A stretch of 64,000 bases of DNA, taken from CAYZWU01 sp964482235. Its GTDB lineage: Bacteria; Planctomycetota; B15-G4; CAYZWU01. This document shows positions 8,096 through 16,642 of this stretch, piece by piece. Below the pieces are notes generated by a model, which did no database searches, was not told the origin of the DNA, and saw only the letters and a list, made by a program, of their open reading frames with translations. The DNA lies in contig CAYZWU010000009.1 in NCBI GenBank assembly GCA_964482235.1, positions 98,481-162,480 of the forward strand, given 5' to 3'. The first letter of the stretch is position 1, and every line of letters begins with the position of its first letter. A program made the translations under genes and the position numbers.

Positions 8096-9166
8096 TCAAT
8101 TCGGTTCCATGTACTTGCTTACCACGTGGCTGCCCGAGGTTCCAACAAGGGTGTACTCCTCCTTCAAGGTGCCGTAATATTTTTTCGAGATCGTGAGCAC
8201 GTACTCTCCCGGCGGGACGCGATTCAGCAGGGCCCACCCCATCAGGTCGGTCTTGGCGCTGAACCGGTGCTTTTCCGAGCGAAGCCGAATGGTCGCGTTC
8301 TCCAGCGGGGCACCCGTTGACGCGGTAATTCGAAACTCCATCCGGTTATAGGACGGGATGTCGAAGTTTATGTCAAGCGACGAGCCCGAGGCCAGAAATA
8401 GGCCCCGTCTCTGATCGATCGGCTCCTTGACCGAATCGAGAAAGATGTCGTACGTGCCGGCAGGGAGGTCGCCGAAGAGAAAGAAGCCGCTCCTGTCGGT
8501 GGTGGTGCTGGTCCGCCGCGGTGCCGGATCGTCGGGATTCACCGGAGTGTAGGTGATGAAGACCATGATGTTCCGGACCGGATTGCCTCGGTCATCGATC
8601 ACCTTGCCGCAGATGTGGGTACCCCTATGCAGCCGAAAGTCGAGAAATTCCTCCTTCTGGGGAACCCGGAGGCCTGGGACGACGAGATCCTTGTACCCCG
8701 AGCAGCGGATCAGGATGGAGTATTGCCCCTTCTCGAGTCCATTGAAGGTGACCATGCCGAACTGGTTGCGGAAGACCTTTCCCGGGTCGAGACGCGTCTT
8801 CTCGCGGAGGCTGCCGTCGCCGTCACGGCAAACCCAAGCTCGAAATGGGTTTAATGGGATTCCCGAGGTGCTGTCCACGGCTTTTCCCCGGATTCCCGGG
8901 AAGGGCGGTTTCTTCGGCTGTTTTTTTATTTTCGTTCCTGTGCGCTTGCTGCCTTCCGAGACCCGATCGTCCGACGGGCCGTCGATCCGGCTGTTCGTCA
9001 CCTTGAAGCCCTTTGTTCGCGATTCAGGCGGACCGGCAGGGACTCTCTCCTCATCGAACCCGGTTTCGAAGAATCCCAAGAAGTGGAGGGTGAACAGGGC
9101 GAGGCAAACGCCGATCCCCAGCAGGATCGGAAGAAGAATCGGATTGAAGCTCTTTTTTTTCAACAT
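8096..9166 (-). CDS. Anchored protein with carboxypeptidase regulatory-like domains
   Basis: This 356-aa protein has one N-terminal TM helix (about residues 10-32), a charged linker, then beta-sandwich repeats. Phrases such as RGKAVDSTSGIPLNPFRAW, GKVIDDRGNPVRNIMVFI and ASTGAPLENATIRLRSEKH mark at least three CarboxypepD_reg / Cna-B-like units with G-[KT]-V-x-D starts. The C-terminus ends EYVLTISKKYYGTLKEEYTL. The exterior modules probably act structurally or in carbohydrate/protein contact; no catalytic residues are seen. It is followed by fabZ after 25 bp. Confidence 0.75.
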   Translation of the reverse strand: MLKKKSFNPILLPILLGIGVCLALFTLHFLGFFETGFDEERVPAGPPESRTKGFKVTNSRIDGPSDDRVSEGSKRTGTKIKKQPKKPPFPGIRGKAVDSTSGIPLNPFRAWVCRDGDGSLREKTRLDPGKVFRNQFGMVTFNGLEKGQYSILIRCSGYKDLVVPGLRVPQKEEFLDFRLHRGTHICGKVIDDRGNPVRNIMVFITYTPVNPDDPAPRRTSTTTDRSGFFLFGDLPAGTYDIFLDSVKEPIDQRRGLFLASGSSLDINFDIPSYNRMEFRITASTGAPLENATIRLRSEKHRFSAKTDLMGWALLNRVPPGEYVLTISKKYYGTLKEEYTLVGTSGSHVVSKYMEPN

Positions 9167-9350
9167 AAGACGTGTTAAGCCGGTAATACACTGTAATCGC
9201 TAGAGCAGTGGTCACTATAATCCGATTATATGGCTCGACATGCCTGTCAGCAACAGCTGGGACGGCTCCGATCCCGGGCCGTACCGTTGCCGCATCCCGG
9301 CGTCGAGCCAGCGAAAAGGTACTCGAGAAGGTAGCGTAAGGAAAATGAAC

Positions 9351-11864
9351 ATGAAAAAAGCGGTCAACACGGTCCTGAGACCATCGGCACTCTTCATCCT
9401 CGTTCTGGCTGTTGCCCTCTGCCTCACACCGATCCTGGGCAGCGAGGCCCTGCCGGATAAGAAAGGGGACAGATCCAAGGTGATTCTTCTCGGATTTGAC
9501 GGCCTCGATGCCTCGATGACGGAGCAGTTCATGGCCGACGGCCTCCTTCCCAACTTCAAGGAGCTCTCGGAGACCGGAACGTTCCAGCCGCTCTTGACGA
9601 CGAATCCGGCCCAGTCGCCCGTGGCCTGGGGATCGATCGTCTCGGGCAAGAACCCCGGAAAGACGAACATGGGCGGCTTCGTCCGCCGTGTCTGCGGCGA
9701 CTATGCGCCCACGCCCGACCTGGCCATGGCCGAGGAGTCCTACGAAGGCGTCTCCCATACCGTGCCCTTCGCCGACTACTCGTGGATCAACAGGGATACC
9801 AAGTGGCTTATCGTTGGCGGAGCCGGCCTGATCGTCCTGATCGTCGTTTTCCTGCTTCTCAAGGCCGCGCTCGGCCAGAAGGCCTGGATCGGCTTCAGCG
9901 TGGGGATCGTGCTCGGCGGAGCGGCCTGCTTTGCCTGCTGGACCTTTCTCGGCGATCTGCCCGAGGAGATACCCTTCCCCTACAACCTGCAGCAGGGCGG
10001 CTTCTTCTGGGATACTCTCGGCGACACCGACGTGAAATGCGTCGGGCTCTACGTCCCGGGCGCCTATCCTTGCTTCTGCAAGGGCGACTCGCGGATCGTG
10101 GGGGGGCTCGGGGTGCCCGATATTTCGGGCGGCCAGGGGGTCTTCTACATCTACACCGATGACGACTGGGTCATCCAGGACCAGACCACCAATTCGCAGG
10201 GCCGTGTGATCAAGCTCCGCGAGGAGGACGGCAGGATCAGGGGAGTCCTCTTCGGCCCGAAGAACTTCGTGCAGCAGGAAGAGTTCGAACGGCAGAAGAA
10301 GGAGCTGGAAGACAAGATCGCTTCCATGAGGGGGTCGGGATCGGATACCGCGAAGGCCAGCGAGGATCTCGAGACGATGGATCGGGAATACGCCGAGTGG
10401 AGGCGGGACAATTACTCGAGGAAAGCAACGACGGAGTTCTTCATCGATGCCGACAGGGAAGCCGGAACCGTGACGCTGAACGTGCAGGAGACGTCGCAGA
10501 CGATCGGGGTGGGGGAATGGAGCGACTGGTTCAACGTGACCTTCGAGCTGGCTCCCTGGGTCAAGGTCAAGGCCATCGTGAGAATGAGGCTGCTCCAGTG
10601 CGACAACGAGTTGATCAAGATCTTCGTGCCTGCCATCGACATCAGCCCCGAGGATCCGCCTCCCTACTTGAAGATCGGGGCGCCGGTCACCTACGTCAGC
10701 GATATCTGCGGCAAGGTCGGCCTGTTCGAGACGGTGGGATGGTCGTGCATCACTCACGGGCTCAAGGATGAGAAGATCCCCGAGGAAGTTTTTCTCGAGG
10801 ACATCGAGTTCACCATCAAGAGCCGCGAGAAGGTGATGAACAGCCAGCTCGACGCCGGCGACTTCGACGTGCTGATGGCCGTGTACTACTCGCCGGACCG
10901 CGTCCAGCACATGCTGTGGCGCATGTTCGACGAGAACCACCCGCAGCAGAAGAAACCGCCCGTCGAGGGCGAGCCGAGCGTGAAGGAAAGGGCCGAGCAG
11001 ACCATGACCTTCTTCGGCAACGAGATCAAGCTGAAGGACGTGATTCCGGAGGTCTACAGGCAGGCTGACAGGATCGTGGGCAGCGTGCTCGACAGGATCA
11101 AGTCGGGAGACCTCCCCTCCGACACCGTAGTGATGGTGGTGAGCGATCATGGCTTCGCACCCTATTACTACGGTGTGGCCCTGAACAACTTCCTGATCGA
11201 GAAGGGCTACATGACGTTGCAGCCCGGATCGGACGGCGAGCCGCTCACGCCGGACAGGATCGACGACCTCTCGCAGGCGGACTTCCTGATGCTCGTGGAC
11301 TGGAACGAGACCGTGGCCTACAGCCTCGGCTTCGGCAAGGTCTTCATCAACCTCGAGGGCCGGGAGCCCACGGGGATCGTGTCGCCCGAGAAGTACGAGG
11401 CGCTTCGTGACAGGATCATCAAGGACCTCGAGGGAATCGTGGACGAGGAAAGGTCGGTCAAGGTCGTTCAGAAGGCCTTCAAGCGCGAGGAGATCTTTTC
11501 CGGAGACTTCTGGAAGGAAGGCGAGGCTGAATTCAAGTTCCGCGGCGGATCGGTCATGGAAACGCGAAAAATCGACGGCTTCGCCGACATCTACCTCGGA
11601 TTCACCAGGGGCTACAGGATCTCGTGGGGAACCGGGATGGGCGGCCTCGATGAGGCCGTGATCACCCCGAACGAGTCGAAATGGTCGGGCGATCACATTT
11701 CCGTCATGCCGGGGCAGGTGAGCGGCGTCTTTCTCAGCAATGCAGCAGTCGAGAAGGATGGCGGCGAGATCGGCGTGACCGATATCGTTCCAACGATTTT
11801 CAGCCTCGTGGGAGAGGAGATACCTGCCGACGTCGATGGGAAGCCGGTTCCCTTCAGCAGGTAG
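9351..11864 (+). CDS. Alkaline phosphatase superfamily protein with inserted TM helices
   Basis: The N-terminus after a signal sequence reads VILLGFDGLDASM...SPVAWGSIVSGKNPG, which is the metal/nucleophile region of type I phosphodiesterases/nucleotide pyrophosphatases; SDHGFAP supplies later metal ligands. The 837-aa product is exported. Unusually, two strong hydrophobic helices (about residues 145-195 of the protein) interrupt the N-terminal part of the catalytic domain. The start at 9351 is preferred over the ATG at 9345 because AAGGA at 9338-9342 then has an 8-nt spacing. The substrate is unknown; this superfamily includes lipid phosphoglycerol and phosphoethanolamine enzymes. Confidence 0.85.
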   Translation: MKKAVNTVLRPSALFILVLAVALCLTPILGSEALPDKKGDRSKVILLGFDGLDASMTEQFMADGLLPNFKELSETGTFQPLLTTNPAQSPVAWGSIVSGKNPGKTNMGGFVRRVCGDYAPTPDLAMAEESYEGVSHTVPFADYSWINRDTKWLIVGGAGLIVLIVVFLLLKAALGQKAWIGFSVGIVLGGAACFACWTFLGDLPEEIPFPYNLQQGGFFWDTLGDTDVKCVGLYVPGAYPCFCKGDSRIVGGLGVPDISGGQGVFYIYTDDDWVIQDQTTNSQGRVIKLREEDGRIRGVLFGPKNFVQQEEFERQKKELEDKIASMRGSGSDTAKASEDLETMDREYAEWRRDNYSRKATTEFFIDADREAGTVTLNVQETSQTIGVGEWSDWFNVTFELAPWVKVKAIVRMRLLQCDNELIKIFVPAIDISPEDPPPYLKIGAPVTYVSDICGKVGLFETVGWSCITHGLKDEKIPEEVFLEDIEFTIKSREKVMNSQLDAGDFDVLMAVYYSPDRVQHMLWRMFDENHPQQKKPPVEGEPSVKERAEQTMTFFGNEIKLKDVIPEVYRQADRIVGSVLDRIKSGDLPSDTVVMVVSDHGFAPYYYGVALNNFLIEKGYMTLQPGSDGEPLTPDRIDDLSQADFLMLVDWNETVAYSLGFGKVFINLEGREPTGIVSPEKYEALRDRIIKDLEGIVDEERSVKVVQKAFKREEIFSGDFWKEGEAEFKFRGGSVMETRKIDGFADIYLGFTRGYRISWGTGMGGLDEAVITPNESKWSGDHISVMPGQVSGVFLSNAAVEKDGGEIGVTDIVPTIFSLVGEEIPADVDGKPVPFSR

Positions 11865-11894
11865 CGTTCAATGAAGAGACCGCTGCTCCTCCGG

Positions 11895-12161
11895 TCACTT
11901 CAGGAAGCGCTGGAAGATCGTGCGGGCTCTCTGAATCGTCTTCAGGTTGACCTCGAGGCCCTTCTTGGCATCGATGCAGGAGATCTGGGGCCGGCCTGTC
12001 GATTTTCCGTCGCTCATGAGATCTTCCGGATTGGCAATACAAGGCGACAGGTCGGTGTTCTGCGCCGTCGGGCCTTGTCTTTTTTGTGGCTCGAGCTGTC
12101 CGACTTTCTCGGAAACAACCTTTCTGAACTCGTTCAAGGTATTGTCGATCGTGAACTGAAT
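11895..12161 (-). CDS. Small unknown protein with probable ATT start
   Basis: An open frame of 88 codons ends convergently 30 bp from the preceding gene. It has no ATG or GTG start. A strong GGGGAGG (12175-12169) lies 7 nt before ATT at 12161-12159, giving MQFTIDNTLNEFRKVV; a TTG at 12137 would give 80 residues but has no site. The protein has an N-terminal helix, a polar middle with two Cys and a basic C-terminus (KTIQRARTIFQRFLK). I do not recognise the family; an anti-sigma or small DNA-binding factor is possible but unsupported. Confidence 0.5.
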   Translation of the reverse strand: MQFTIDNTLNEFRKVVSEKVGQLEPQKRQGPTAQNTDLSPCIANPEDLMSDGKSTGRPQISCIDAKKGLEVNLKTIQRARTIFQRFLK

Positions 12162-12307
12162 GATGGAACCTCCCCGTAATAACGACCTGATCCCCCCGGA
12201 TCATTCCATTCCTATCGTCATATATCGTCACATTGCGGCGAGAAAATTGGAGTCAAAACGAGGGTGTGTCAAAATCAGCACATATCCCGATTGGGCGTCT
12301 TCCTCTC

Positions 12308-12336
12308 TTGATTTGAGAAGGATTTCCGAATATTTT
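12308..12336 (+). promoter_or_regulatory. Possible promoter of lon
   Basis: TTGATT and TATTTT are separated by 17 bp, about 79 bp upstream of the lon ATG, in an otherwise gene-free 250-bp divergent gap (12165-12414). No CIRCE or clear heat-shock operator is visible there. The lon ribosome site AGGGGG is at 12401-12406, 8 nt from the ATG. Confidence 0.4.
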
Positions 12337-12414
12337 GTCTCGTGCGGTGTTTACAGCCAGATTGGACTCAAGTCATCGATCAAGATGGCATAATTTATTA
12401 AGGGGGCTTTTATT

Positions 12415-14856
12415 ATGAGCTCCAGTGATGACAGGGGGCCGGACAGGGAGAGGGATGAGGAGGCGATACCCGTCGACGACGGCGCTGCCACGATCATCGA
12501 GGCCGATGGCGAGCCATTCGACAGCACGGATATCATTCCGCGCGAGGAGAAATATCCCCAAAGTCTTTTCATCGTTCCTCTAAAGGATTTTGTCGTTTTT
12601 CCCGGGTTGATGATGCCGATCCAGCTGAGCACCCAGCGGGCTCAGAAGACGGTGGAGCAGGCCGCATCGCAGTCCGAATATCTCGGATTCCTCACGACGC
12701 GGGACGCGGAGCTGGAAGCCAACGAGCCGAGCGACCTCTTCCATGTCGGCACCCTCGTCAGGGTGGCCAAGACCCTCAGCCTGCCCGATGGAGGTACCTC
12801 CATCCTGATCCAGGGAATCCGCAGGTTCCGCGTGCATAAATTCCTGCGCGTCAGGCCTTATTTCATCGCACGCGTCCGGTTTCTCGAGGATGTGATCCGC
12901 GAATCCGTCGAGCTCACGGCCCTGGCCCGCACGGTGCAGGATCTGGCCCAGAACATCGTGAAGGCAAGCGATGCCTTCGGCGACGAGTTCCAGGGCGCTC
13001 TCTCCAGCATGGACAGCCCGAAGACGATCGTCGATTTTACGGCCGCCTACTTCGTCCGCGACTTCCGGGACCGTCAGAAGATCCTGGAGATCGACGATAT
13101 CGAGAAGCGCCTGCTGGCCGTGGCCGAGATCCTGACCCGCGAGATCGACATGATCGAGGTGGGGCGCAAGATCCAGGCCCAGATCCGCGAGAAGATCGAG
13201 AAGAGCCAGAAGGAGTTCTTCCTCCGCGAGCAGATCAAGGAGATCCGCAAGGAACTGGGCGAGTCGCTGGACGAGCAGGCGCTGGAGGAGGAGAAGTACC
13301 GCAAGCTCATCGCGGAAGCCAAGATGCCCGAGGAGGCCGAGGCCAAGGCGGAAGCGGAGATCGACCGCCTGAAGAGGATGGCCATGGAGTCGGCGGAGTC
13401 CGCCGTTATCAGGAACTACCTCGACTGGCTGACCTCGCTGCCATGGTCGATCACGACGAAGGACAACAAGAGCATCAACAAGGCGGCCAAGGTCCTCGAC
13501 AAGGACCATTACGGACTGGAAGAGGTGAAGGCCCGGGTCCTCGAGTTCCTCTCCGTGAGGAAGCTCAAGCCCGATCACCGTGGCTCGATCCTCTGCTTCG
13601 CAGGACCTCCCGGGACGGGAAAAACCTCCCTGGGACGGTCGATCGCCGCAGCCCTGGGCCGCAAGTTCCTGCGGATCTCCCTGGGCGGCATCCGGGACGA
13701 GGCCGAGATCCGCGGCCACAGGCGCACCTACATCGGCGCCATGCCGGGCCGGATCATCCAGAGCCTGAAGCAGGTGAAGTCGGCCAATCCCGTCTTCATG
13801 CTCGACGAGATCGACAAGGTCGGCCAGGACTTCCGCGGCGATCCTTCCTCGGCTCTTCTCGAGGCCCTCGATCCGGAGCAGAACTCCCTGTTCTCCGATC
13901 ATTACGTGGAAACGCCCTTCGATCTCTCGAGGGTTCTCTTCATCACAACGGCTAACAACCTGGCCACCATTCCGCCGCCCCTCCTCGACAGGATGGAGGT
14001 CATCGATCTGAACGGCTACACCCACGAGGAGAAGAGCGAGATCGCCAGGAGATATCTGCTGCCCCGCCAGATCGAGGCCCACGGCCTCACTACGAAGCAG
14101 CTGAAGATCACCGACGCGGCGATTCGCACCATCATCTCCAGTTACACGCGCGAGGCGGGAGTGCGCAACCTCGAGAAGTCGATCGCCAAGCTGGCCCGGA
14201 AGTGTGCCGCGCGCGTGGCGAAGAAGAAGAGCGAGACGTTCTCGATCTCGGCCAGGAACCTGGAGAGATTCCTGGGGCCGCCTCTTTTCTACAACGAGCT
14301 GAGAGCCCGCGTGAAGTCGCCGGGTGTTGCCGTGGGACTGGCATGGACGCCAGTTGGAGGCGAGGTCCTTTTCGTGGAATCGCTCATGATCCGCAACGGA
14401 AGGGGAGGGATCCAGCTGACGGGAAGTCTCGGCGACGTGATGTCCGAGTCGGCGCGAATAGCCTTCTCTCTCGTCAGGGCCAATGCCGGGAAGTTCGGCA
14501 TCGACCCCGAGGTCTTCACCAATTCCGAGCTCCATCTCCACGTGCCTTCGGGCGCTGTCCCGAAGGACGGCCCGTCGGCCGGGATCACGATGGCCGTCTC
14601 CGTCATCTCGCTTCTCACCGGAAAGAAGATGCGGCAGAAGGTGGCCATGACCGGCGAGCTGACCCTGACCGGCAAGGTGCTTCCCGTGGGCGGCGTTCGC
14701 GACAAGATCCTTGCAGCCAGGAGAGCGGGGATCAAGGAGATCGTGCTGCCCGCATTCAACAAGACGTCGATCGAGGAGGTGCCCGACGATCTGAGGAAGG
14801 GATTGACCTTCCGGTTCGTCGAATGGTTCCATGATGTCTACGATATTGTTTTCTGA
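12415..14856 (+). CDS. lon: ATP-dependent Lon protease
   Basis: Lon is the cytoplasmic AAA+ serine protease that removes misfolded and regulatory proteins. The 813-aa protein has an N-terminal substrate-binding domain opening with PLKDFVVFPGLMMPI, a coiled-coil segment (about residues 245-330, EKSQKEFFLREQIKEI), Walker A GPPGTGKTS, Walker B FMLDEIDK, and a C-terminal protease with the PKDGPSAG Ser and the catalytic Lys in the KVLPVGGVRDKILAARRAG stretch. It has an acidic extra N-terminus of about 45 residues. It stands apart with its own upstream region. Confidence 0.98.
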   Translation: MSSSDDRGPDRERDEEAIPVDDGAATIIEADGEPFDSTDIIPREEKYPQSLFIVPLKDFVVFPGLMMPIQLSTQRAQKTVEQAASQSEYLGFLTTRDAELEANEPSDLFHVGTLVRVAKTLSLPDGGTSILIQGIRRFRVHKFLRVRPYFIARVRFLEDVIRESVELTALARTVQDLAQNIVKASDAFGDEFQGALSSMDSPKTIVDFTAAYFVRDFRDRQKILEIDDIEKRLLAVAEILTREIDMIEVGRKIQAQIREKIEKSQKEFFLREQIKEIRKELGESLDEQALEEEKYRKLIAEAKMPEEAEAKAEAEIDRLKRMAMESAESAVIRNYLDWLTSLPWSITTKDNKSINKAAKVLDKDHYGLEEVKARVLEFLSVRKLKPDHRGSILCFAGPPGTGKTSLGRSIAAALGRKFLRISLGGIRDEAEIRGHRRTYIGAMPGRIIQSLKQVKSANPVFMLDEIDKVGQDFRGDPSSALLEALDPEQNSLFSDHYVETPFDLSRVLFITTANNLATIPPPLLDRMEVIDLNGYTHEEKSEIARRYLLPRQIEAHGLTTKQLKITDAAIRTIISSYTREAGVRNLEKSIAKLARKCAARVAKKKSETFSISARNLERFLGPPLFYNELRARVKSPGVAVGLAWTPVGGEVLFVESLMIRNGRGGIQLTGSLGDVMSESARIAFSLVRANAGKFGIDPEVFTNSELHLHVPSGAVPKDGPSAGITMAVSVISLLTGKKMRQKVAMTGELTLTGKVLPVGGVRDKILAARRAGIKEIVLPAFNKTSIEEVPDDLRKGLTFRFVEWFHDVYDIVF

Positions 14857-14909
14857 ACACTGGAATAAACGTGGCGAGAGGCCGTCGAATAGCAACAGGG
14901 AGCCATGAT

Positions 14910-16013
14910 ATGAGAAACATGCTGTTAATAGCCGCGGCTTTTCTTCTTGCTGCCTGTTCGGCCGGGATCCATCGGGAACGGTCCGCCGGGATCGATCTGA
15001 CCGAGGACAACCTGCTGTCCCGGAAAGCGAAGATCGTCAAGGAGATGGAATTCCGCATGCGCGTCGTCCTCGGGGAGAGCGTGCGTCGCTTCGAGAAGAT
15101 CCACGAGAGCTTCGAGAAGGAGATCGATGCGCTGGACAACCCCTTCGTCCTCGATGCCGTCGAATTGACTCTCAAAAACCTCTATGACAAGGAGGAGAAT
15201 CTCTACGAGGAGCAGGTGGGCTTGATAACGGAGAGGCATCTCGCCGAGATCCAGTTCATCCTCGACTACCTGATGCCCGATGACGGCAAGGTCTGGCAGA
15301 TCGCTTTCGAAATCGTCGGGAGCGAGGATATCGGCGCGAGTTACGATACGCGCACGGGGATCAAGGACGTGGACGAGATCGCCCGGGCAACGATCGATCG
15401 GATCCTACTGAGATCCCAGCGCGAGGGGATCAAGGACGACGGGAACTACCTGACCAAGAGGCGGACGCGTCTTGCCCGGACCTTCAAGCATGATATCGAC
15501 GGCGTGGGGCGGTTTTCGATCTACACGTCCGACACCCTCTTTCACTACTACTCCCAGAAAGAGGACGCCATTGCCTGCACGGTCGTCTTCCGCAAGGAGG
15601 ACTTCCCGAGCGACAAGCCGCTCGAATTCAGGCAGGCCGTCAGGAACAGGGTGACTCGCGGCGGAACGACCCTCTACGATTCCCGTTTTCACTGGGACGA
15701 CCAGCTCGGCGACGAGCAGGGCCGCCTGCCTCTCAGGAATAATACCGAAGATGCCGACTACATCGTCAGCACGCTCCTGATGCCCCGGTTGAACCGCGAA
15801 GCGCCTTACTTCGAGGACCTCCACGACTATACGGCCATCAACGATTTCAAGACAGCCGTCGTCGAAGCCGACACCGGAAAGGTCCTCGGCTCGGTCTCGT
15901 GGCAATATGTCTGGCTGATCTCCCACATCGGCGAGGTGAGCGTGGACAAGGGTTCGGACTTCCAGTTCGACTCCGACTCCAGCGAGATCATCAATCTTCT
16001 TTCCGATTCCTAG
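14910..16013 (+). CDS. Lipoprotein of unknown function
   Basis: The 367-aa protein starts with a lipoprotein signal (MRNMLLIAAAFLLAAC, lipobox Cys16). The start at 14910 has AGGGAG seven bases upstream; two residues earlier alternatives lack one. The rest alternates helices and a beta-rich C-terminal half (about residues 180-350) with features similar to LpoB/PBP-activator-like or CsgG-like folds (YIVSTLLMPRL), but I cannot assign it firmly. It is 53 bp downstream of lon and could be cotranscribed. A long hairpin follows its stop by about 73 bp. Confidence 0.65.
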   Translation: MRNMLLIAAAFLLAACSAGIHRERSAGIDLTEDNLLSRKAKIVKEMEFRMRVVLGESVRRFEKIHESFEKEIDALDNPFVLDAVELTLKNLYDKEENLYEEQVGLITERHLAEIQFILDYLMPDDGKVWQIAFEIVGSEDIGASYDTRTGIKDVDEIARATIDRILLRSQREGIKDDGNYLTKRRTRLARTFKHDIDGVGRFSIYTSDTLFHYYSQKEDAIACTVVFRKEDFPSDKPLEFRQAVRNRVTRGGTTLYDSRFHWDDQLGDEQGRLPLRNNTEDADYIVSTLLMPRLNREAPYFEDLHDYTAINDFKTAVVEADTGKVLGSVSWQYVWLISHIGEVSVDKGSDFQFDSDSSEIINLLSDS

Positions 16014-16086
16014 CCGCTGCGGGCCTGGCCTGAATCAAACTCCGGGGAACCATCATTCTGGAGATCCGTGTTGATCGCCTGCAGGT

Positions 16087-16163
16087 CGGAGTTGTGCGGT
16101 CCTTCAGAGCCTTCGGACGTCGGGGGACCTCTTTAGGCGGCTCTGAAGGACCGCACAACTCCG
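16087..16163 (+). repeat. Perfect 25-bp hairpin A downstream of a lipoprotein gene
   Basis: Arms 16087-16111 and 16139-16163 are exact reverse complements over 25 bp, with a 27-nt loop containing GGACGTCG and CTCTTTA. It lies in sense orientation 3' of the gene ending at 16013 and has no T tract. Its loop resembles that of hairpin B read on the other strand. Confidence 0.9.
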
Positions 16164-16552
16164 ATTGGATAGACTGTATTGCCGAGCCCTTGCATTATCC
16201 GGCACTTGGAAGCAGATCCCTATAGGCGAAAAGCCTGTCGTCGAGCCTGCGCGATCCTTGCCTGCTTTTTTTTTACTCGGAAGTTTGATAACGGGGATTC
16301 CGAGGGGTCAAAATCGAGCAAGTCGTCGCATGCAATCCCAGTCTCTTTGTTTGAGATTGTGCGGGTTTACTATGTCAAGCCTCGCAGACTTCTCTCAATA
16401 ATTAAAAAGTTGTGGTGCGACTGGTAGATATCGATATGGCGTTCATTGAAAGGAAATGAAACCAGCGCTCCGTCGGAGGCGCTTTCCATAACTCGAAATG
16501 CCAACCGTCCGTGATCTCTATCCAATCTTTCTGCAGTTGAGATCCCCCCAAT
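16164..16552. other. Gene-free stretch between two long hairpins
   Basis: This 389-bp stretch is richer in A/T than its neighbours and includes a run of nine T at 16265-16273. Short frames exist on both strands, but none has a ribosome site together with protein-like composition. I see no gene, tRNA or operator. Confidence 0.5.
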
Positions 16553-16634
16553 CGGCGTAGAGAGCTCCGTTGCGGACCTGTAAAGGAGCTTCTCAGCGAC
16601 GTCCCAGGTCCGCAACGGAGCTCTCTACGCCGAC
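16553..16634 (-). repeat. Perfect 29-bp hairpin B downstream of the GT9 gene
   Basis: Arms 16553-16581 and 16606-16634 are exact reverse complements over 29 bp, with a 24-nt loop. On the minus strand the loop reads GGACGTCG...CTCCTTTA, like hairpin A. It begins 8 bp after the stop of the minus-strand glycosyltransferase, so it also sits in sense orientation in a 3' untranslated region. Confidence 0.9.
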
Positions 16635-16642
16635 CGGAACCC

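Noticed and set aside
9051..11696. A minus-strand frame of about 880 codons opposite the phosphatase-superfamily gene
   Set aside because: The plus strand has the catalytic motifs; the minus frame has none.
16165..16615. Short frames on both strands between the long hairpins, including one sharing residues with its mirror
   Set aside because: The shared residues come from the palindrome itself and no ribosome site is present.
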